Source: Thermoplasmatota archaeon (GTDB lineage Archaea; Thermoplasmatota; Thermoplasmata; Thermoplasmatales; GCA-001856825). From it: a stretch of DNA of 9,227 nt. Below the pieces are notes generated by a model that saw only the letters and a list, made by a program, of their open reading frames with translations, was not told the origin of the DNA and made no database searches. Position numbers and translations under genes: made by a program. Location: positions 1-9,227 of the forward strand of contig JAMCQR010000016.1 in the NCBI GenBank assembly GCA_023379555.1. Direction: 5' to 3'. Positions 5,746 through 9,227 of the stretch are shown here, one piece after another; the stretch's first letter is position 1, and each line of letters begins with the position of its first letter.

Positions 5746-8457
5746 TCACTCCAGCCTGATGGCTGGACGACCAGGCAACGCTTTCTTGGAGTAAACCGGA
5801 TCCTGAGATATTACTACCTCAACGTTGAGATATCTCGAAAGATCGTCCCTATACTTTTCCAGAATCTTGCCTTCGTCTCTTATTTTCTGGGTCAGATCCT
5901 TCTTCTTGATTAGTGTAATGAGGAAATCTCTCTCCTCAGGATTTGCATCCTTAATCATCAATTTTATGTCTTTTGATTTCGACTCTTCCAAGAGCTTCCA
6001 CTTCCACTCTTCCGCAGTTCCGATCACCATTCTCTTAGGTTGAACGGTGGAAACCTTCGTTATGCTGCGGAAGTCCTCGATAATTGATTCTACGAAATTC
6101 CACTCCGACTCATGTATATTGTAATGATTCTCCATTGAGGGATAAATTTGGGACGACGCAAACCCATTTCCGCCGTACATCTCGTATATCTCTTCAGCAA
6201 GGAAAGGCACTACTGGTGAAAGACTGAGTGCCCACTCTTTTGCGAATTTTTTTACGACCCTGAGTGCCCTTTCCTTTCCAGAAAAGTTCTCCAGGTCCCT
6301 CACATCATTCAGTGCGTTGAAGAATAATTCGACAGTGGCCTCCCTCACTCTCATGGATTCATAACTCTTTGAGCTCGCTGTGATCCTATCGATCATCCTA
6401 GATGCTAGCCACAGGTCCCTCTCGTCGGGTTCCCCTTCAACGTTTCTTGCCTCTTCGAGGAGGGAATAGAATCTTTCGAGTTTCTTGGAATAATTCTCCA
6501 CCTCTCCCGTCCTCCAGTCAACGTCATACCACACGTCAGCATTTGAAGCGAGGTACATTCTGAAGAGGTCCGCTCCGTACTTCCGTTTGATCGTCAGTAG
6601 GGGATAGACGTTCCCCTTGCTCTTGCTCATCTTCTGCCCCTCCGAATTCACCATTCCACCGGTAGATATCCCAATTGGCCACTCTTCAGGTGGAAAAATT
6701 GCTACATGGTTGAAAAGGTAGAATGTGAGGTGATTGGATATGTGAGGATAACTGGTGTGCCTGAGGTCGACAGGATACCAGTACAGGAATTCCTTCCTCG
6801 CCTCAGAAGCGAGTCCTCTCGTTTCTTCGCTCTTCCCGGATAGGTTACCCCTTCCGAGCAATATGTGATCGAACAACTCTCCGTCTATTTCCTCGAACCT
6901 CATCTTCCTCAGGAAGGGCATGATCGTATAGACAACAGTGTAGATCGTGGAATCGCTCAGGCTCTCTATTACCCATTCCTTATCCATCGGGAGTTTGGTC
7001 CCCAGTCCCCTCTTTCTTGCGCAAGGCCTTTCCTTTATCCAGTCTACTGTTTGCAGGAATTGACTCTTCAGATTGTCTGGTCTCAGATACATTCTTCCTA
7101 TGAGCTCCCTGACCTTTTCCTTCCACTCCTCAATCGAATAGTCGATGAACCACTGGTTCTTGATGACCGCAACTACTACCGGGTTCCCTTCACGGGTTTC
7201 AGCCTTTCTGGACGTTTCGTACACCGGTATTGCAATTCCCATCCGCATAAGATCTTCGGTAATCTTGTCTTTGACATCCTTCACGACACTTCCCTTGAAC
7301 TTTCCCCTGATGATCTTGCCGTGGTAGAACTCCTGTTCATACACGAACTTGGTAGCTTCAACCAATTTCTCTCTATCGTCAAGATTTGCAATTCCAAATT
7401 TCTTCCTTACCTCTTCCATGTCAAGATTGTGACCCAATGTTTCTATCACCTGAATGTACTCCGGTTTCTCCGATATAGCCGACAACCCTACGTGGTCCCA
7501 TATGGAATGCGCCGGTACCGAATAGTCGACCCCCGTTCCTATATCGGGATCCACAAACTGGCCGGGGAAAATAGGAATCTCCCTGGAATAGAGAGGTTCC
7601 CTTGCCTTCTTATTGAAGTAATTCTTGATATCGACGTCTCCAACAAACTGTACTTCCCTCTGATGTTTCAATTTCTCATAGGCCCTCTTGCTAACAATAA
7701 ATGACTGTCCACTCATCCTTATACGGCAGTACTTTCCGTCTGGATTGAGAAATAGGTTTGTGACTCCGTCGAGCGTCTCGGGTCGGACCGTAGATGCAAG
7801 CAGGATGTCATTCTCCACATAGAAGAAGACCCCCGTGAATTGGGTGATCGAGACTTTATCCGTATCGCCCTCAAGGATGTCATCCTCACCAACTGGATTT
7901 CCCTCTTCTTCAGAATAGAGTATAGGATAGTCCCCGATCTTGATCAGTTTCTTTTCCTGGAGGATGCCGAACTGCCATTCTATAAACTTGTTGTAGATGG
8001 GTTCTCCCGAAGTGAACTTCCTCGTCCAATCTATAGAGAATCCCATGTTCGTAAAATCATTGATTATTTTCTCTGAAAAGTATGATGCGATGTTTGAAGG
8101 CACTGAAAACTCTGCGACTCTCGAGGGGTCGTCCCCGTAAAGTTCTAGATAACTCTTGTAAAGGTTTATTGTTGGCACGTCGCCGTGTTCTATCTTCTTG
8201 CTGAATGCCAATATGGGTGTACCAGAAATGTGGAATCCCATTGGATAAAGAACATTAAATCCTGCCATTCTCCTGTACCTTGCAATAATGTCTCCGACCG
8301 TGTAAGTTCTTCCATGACCTATGTGGAGGGCACCATTGCAGTACGGCCAGGGTACCGTTAGCATGAATTTCTTTCCGTCAGGTCTGGGCTCAAAGACTCT
8401 CTCATCTCTCCATTTCTTTAACCATTTTTCCTCTAAAGCATTGAAATCGTATGTCAC
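5746..8457 (-). CDS. leuS: Leucyl-tRNA synthetase, archaeal type
   Basis: A class I aminoacyl-tRNA synthetase of 903 aa that attaches leucine to tRNA-Leu using ATP. The catalytic signatures are HIGH at 45-48 (in PYCNGALHIGHGRT) and KMSKS at 609-613. The CP1 editing domain, roughly 170-430, has the threonine-rich STVRPETL stretch near 222-229 and GTGVDYSVPAH at 307-317, followed by the conserved D321. The loop ERPCARKRGLGT at 476-487 and NHLTFYLFNHVAIF at 575-588 are archaeal/eukaryotic-type features. The anticodon-binding helical domain lies about 660-800 and the C-terminal tRNA-binding part after that. Length is a little below Pyrococcus LeuRS (about 967 aa). The start codon is GTG at 8457: the first internal Met (codon 32) would remove the conserved YDFNALEEKW helix. 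GGTGAT, a perfect match to part of the archaeal Shine-Dalgarno consensus, lies in the 9-base gap after pdaD. No defect is seen. Confidence 0.97.
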   Translation of the reverse strand: MTYDFNALEEKWLKKWRDERVFEPRPDGKKFMLTVPWPYCNGALHIGHGRTYTVGDIIARYRRMAGFNVLYPMGFHISGTPILAFSKKIEHGDVPTINLYKSYLELYGDDPSRVAEFSVPSNIASYFSEKIINDFTNMGFSIDWTRKFTSGEPIYNKFIEWQFGILQEKKLIKIGDYPILYSEEEGNPVGEDDILEGDTDKVSITQFTGVFFYVENDILLASTVRPETLDGVTNLFLNPDGKYCRIRMSGQSFIVSKRAYEKLKHQREVQFVGDVDIKNYFNKKAREPLYSREIPIFPGQFVDPDIGTGVDYSVPAHSIWDHVGLSAISEKPEYIQVIETLGHNLDMEEVRKKFGIANLDDREKLVEATKFVYEQEFYHGKIIRGKFKGSVVKDVKDKITEDLMRMGIAIPVYETSRKAETREGNPVVVAVIKNQWFIDYSIEEWKEKVRELIGRMYLRPDNLKSQFLQTVDWIKERPCARKRGLGTKLPMDKEWVIESLSDSTIYTVVYTIMPFLRKMRFEEIDGELFDHILLGRGNLSGKSEETRGLASEARKEFLYWYPVDLRHTSYPHISNHLTFYLFNHVAIFPPEEWPIGISTGGMVNSEGQKMSKSKGNVYPLLTIKRKYGADLFRMYLASNADVWYDVDWRTGEVENYSKKLERFYSLLEEARNVEGEPDERDLWLASRMIDRITASSKSYESMRVREATVELFFNALNDVRDLENFSGKERALRVVKKFAKEWALSLSPVVPFLAEEIYEMYGGNGFASSQIYPSMENHYNIHESEWNFVESIIEDFRSITKVSTVQPKRMVIGTAEEWKWKLLEESKSKDIKLMIKDANPEERDFLITLIKKKDLTQKIRDEGKILEKYRDDLSRYLNVEVVISQDPVYSKKALPGRPAIRLE

Positions 8458-8466
8458 CAGATCACC
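8458..8466 (-). promoter_or_regulatory. Shine-Dalgarno site that fixes the GTG start of leuS
   Basis: On the minus strand the gap between the pdaD stop and the leuS GTG reads GGTGATCTG. GGTGAT pairs with the usual archaeal 16S 3' end (ATCACCTCC), with 3 bases to the start codon. It supports both the GTG start and translation of leuS as the second cistron. Confidence 0.7.
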
Positions 8467-9009
8467 TTAGTCCAGAATCATCACTGCTGCGGCGACTACT
8501 GTTGTCCACTCATCCTCATTCTTCACAGTCGAGGACGCCGTTATGTTGCTTGTGAGCAAAATTGCATCATTCAGTCTGAACTTCCCATTTTCATCGACCC
8601 GATAAGAATTCAATCCCATAGTGCTTGCAAGCATTTCTGCCGCAAGCTCCTCTGCGAACTTACCCGCCACCTCCGATGTCTCTCCAAAACTGTGATGTTC
8701 GCTAAGATATCCATACATAGTTCTGTTTCTGGGAATTGCAAATCCCACAGAAGCAGCAATCAATCTATTGAGCTCGTTTGAGCTATTTCTTGCCAGTACC
8801 AAGTGAAGTATCTGTCCAGGTTTCAGCAGTTTGAGTCCCTCCTCCCTGTCTACCATTTCTGCATATGGTGGAAAAATTGAGCTTACCTCAACCAAATTGT
8901 ATTTTGCGATATCTGCGTCCCTTAGGGCATTTTCGAAAGATCCCAGTTGGCTCCGATGTGTCCCTACTCCTTTAACGAAGAATATTTTCCGAGGCACCAT
9001 TGACGGCAT
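8467..9009 (-). CDS. pdaD: Pyruvoyl-dependent arginine decarboxylase (proenzyme)
   Basis: A 180-aa proenzyme that converts arginine to agmatine plus CO2, the first step of archaeal polyamine synthesis and the source of agmatine for tRNA-Ile2 modification. The family self-cleaves at a Ser-Ser bond to form a pyruvoyl cofactor. VSSIFPPY places this at S43-S44, giving a beta chain of 43 residues and an alpha chain of 137. [12 protein letters not shown] at 100-111 contains E104, matching the Methanocaldococcus catalytic glutamate (E109). [20 protein letters not shown] at 10-29 and the C-terminal [15 protein letters not shown] are also family signatures. ATG 9009 is preferred for its distance to the TATA-like box; ATG 9000 (codon 4) is possible. 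It is the first gene of a pair with leuS. This pyruvoyl family is typical of euryarchaea, since crenarchaea use an AdoMetDC-derived enzyme. Confidence 0.95.
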   Translation of the reverse strand: MPSMVPRKIFFVKGVGTHRSQLGSFENALRDADIAKYNLVEVSSIFPPYAEMVDREEGLKLLKPGQILHLVLARNSSNELNRLIAASVGFAIPRNRTMYGYLSEHHSFGETSEVAGKFAEELAAEMLASTMGLNSYRVDENGKFRLNDAILLTSNITASSTVKNEDEWTTVVAAAVMILD

Positions 9010-9030
9010 TTCAGTGGTAAATTACATCTC

Positions 9031-9042
9031 GGTTTTATCCTT
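9031..9042 (-). promoter_or_regulatory. Probable TATA box of the pdaD-leuS operon
   Basis: The minus strand reads AAGGATAAAACC, with the GATAAAA core centred about 26 bases upstream of ATG 9009. That is the classic archaeal TATA-to-start distance and predicts a leaderless pdaD transcript. The A-rich GAAAAGG just upstream could act as BRE. No Shine-Dalgarno sequence precedes pdaD. Confidence 0.5.
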
Positions 9043-9151
9043 TTCTAACATTCTAACTTAACAACTCAGATATCTCAACACGATTGTGCCACTTGATATC
9101 TAGCAATGAGGATTATCAGGTCAATAGAATGATCCTCTAATCTAATGTATC

Positions 9152-9172
9152 GAAACAAAAGGTTTAATAATA
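9152..9172 (+). promoter_or_regulatory. BRE/TATA promoter of the rightmost gene
   Basis: GAAACAAAAGG followed by TTTAATAATA (9163-9172) is a good archaeal BRE plus TATA arrangement. The TATA part is centred about 24 bases before GTG 9191, so the transcript would start at or next to that codon. This is the best promoter match in the window. Confidence 0.55.
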
Positions 9173-9207
9173 TTAGTATAATACTAACAAGTGGAAGATA
9201 ATACTAA
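9173..9207. repeat. Palindrome plus direct repeat over the start of the rightmost gene, candidate operator
   Basis: TTAGTAT-A-ATACTAA at 9173-9187 is a perfect inverted repeat with 7-bp arms. The word ATAATACTAA occurs at 9178-9187 and again at 9198-9207, exactly 20 bp (about two helical turns) apart and on the same face of DNA. The array starts immediately after the TATA box and spans the predicted transcription start and GTG 9191. A protein bound here would block polymerase, so repression is the natural reading. Confidence 0.5.
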
Positions 9208-9227
9208 TACGGTTACAAAACGTGAAA
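9191..9227 (+). CDS. Start of an unidentified gene (cut by the right edge)
   Basis: GTG at 9191 opens a frame of 12 codons before the window ends, reading MEDNTNTVTKRE if GTG initiates as Met. Support comes from the BRE/TATA element at the right distance for a leaderless start and from the open frame. There is too little protein to name a family. The first residues are polar and show no signal peptide. The repeated motif across its start suggests tight regulation, perhaps autoregulation if the gene encodes a DNA-binding protein. Confidence 0.45.
   Translation, partial: MEDNTNTVTKRE

Noticed and set aside
6865..7704. A 279-codon open frame on the plus strand inside leuS
   Set aside because: It is fully antisense to the CP1/catalytic region of a clear leucyl-tRNA synthetase, has no promoter or ribosome site, and its translation has no recognisable motif. 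It is a shadow of leuS codon bias.
9069..9100. Two GATATC words 26 bp apart upstream of pdaD
   Set aside because: Six-base words repeated in AT-rich intergenic DNA are expected by chance, and no longer flanking match is seen.
9108..9137. GAGGAT/ATCCTC inverted repeat with an 18-base loop
   Set aside because: Six-bp arms with a large loop are weak, and the site lies between divergent promoters rather than after a gene, so it is neither a convincing terminator nor a structured RNA.
1..9227. Search for tRNA or rRNA genes, CRISPR arrays, insertion sequences, att sites or a replication origin
   Set aside because: No regular repeat-spacer array, transposase, terminal inverted repeat with target duplication, cloverleaf-like segment or origin-type repeat cluster was seen by eye.

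Overview
The window looks like a piece of a euryarchaeal chromosome. The leucyl-tRNA synthetase is of the archaeal type, there is a pyruvoyl-dependent arginine decarboxylase (typical of euryarchaea), and the 2-oxoacid:ferredoxin oxidoreductase is split into four subunits. AT-rich TATA-like boxes lie about 24-34 bp upstream of the first genes of transcription units. Moderate GC, tight gene packing and apparently leaderless first genes would fit a Thermoplasmata-type heterotroph, but that placement is inference. Nothing suggests a mobile element, CRISPR array, rRNA or tRNA gene. Gene order and codon use look like ordinary core chromosome.

Layout. (1) Positions 1-3224, minus strand: a tight operon reading right to left, porC-porD-porA-porB-iorA, with gaps of 0-2 bases between genes. 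iorA runs off the left edge. (2) 3225-3416: a divergent promoter region with an imperfect 36-bp tandem duplication around the porC TATA box. (3) 3417-4313, plus: an unrecognised 298-aa protein. (4) 4476-5743, plus: an unrecognised 179-aa protein followed after 8 bases by a crotonase (enoyl-CoA hydratase family) with both catalytic glutamates. (5) 5746-9009, minus: pdaD followed by leuS, with leuS starting at GTG behind a clear Shine-Dalgarno sequence. leuS converges on the crotonase gene with 2 bases between stop codons. (6) 9010-9227: a divergent promoter region and the first 12 codons of a plus-strand gene starting at GTG 9191, with a repeated palindromic motif over its start.

How the genes fit together. 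The ferredoxin oxidoreductases turn 2-oxoacids, including transamination products of amino acids, into acyl-CoAs while reducing ferredoxin. IorA belongs to the enzyme for aromatic 2-oxoacids. The alpha and beta subunits carry motifs that I recall from 2-oxoisovalerate (VOR) enzymes rather than from strict pyruvate enzymes, so the operon may serve amino-acid fermentation as much as pyruvate oxidation. The nearby crotonase would act on acyl-CoAs of the kind such pathways yield. PdaD makes agmatine for polyamine synthesis and tRNA modification, and LeuRS charges tRNA-Leu. I do not see a clearly new multi-gene system. The points most worth checking are FOR substrate identity, the two uncharacterised proteins and the candidate operators.
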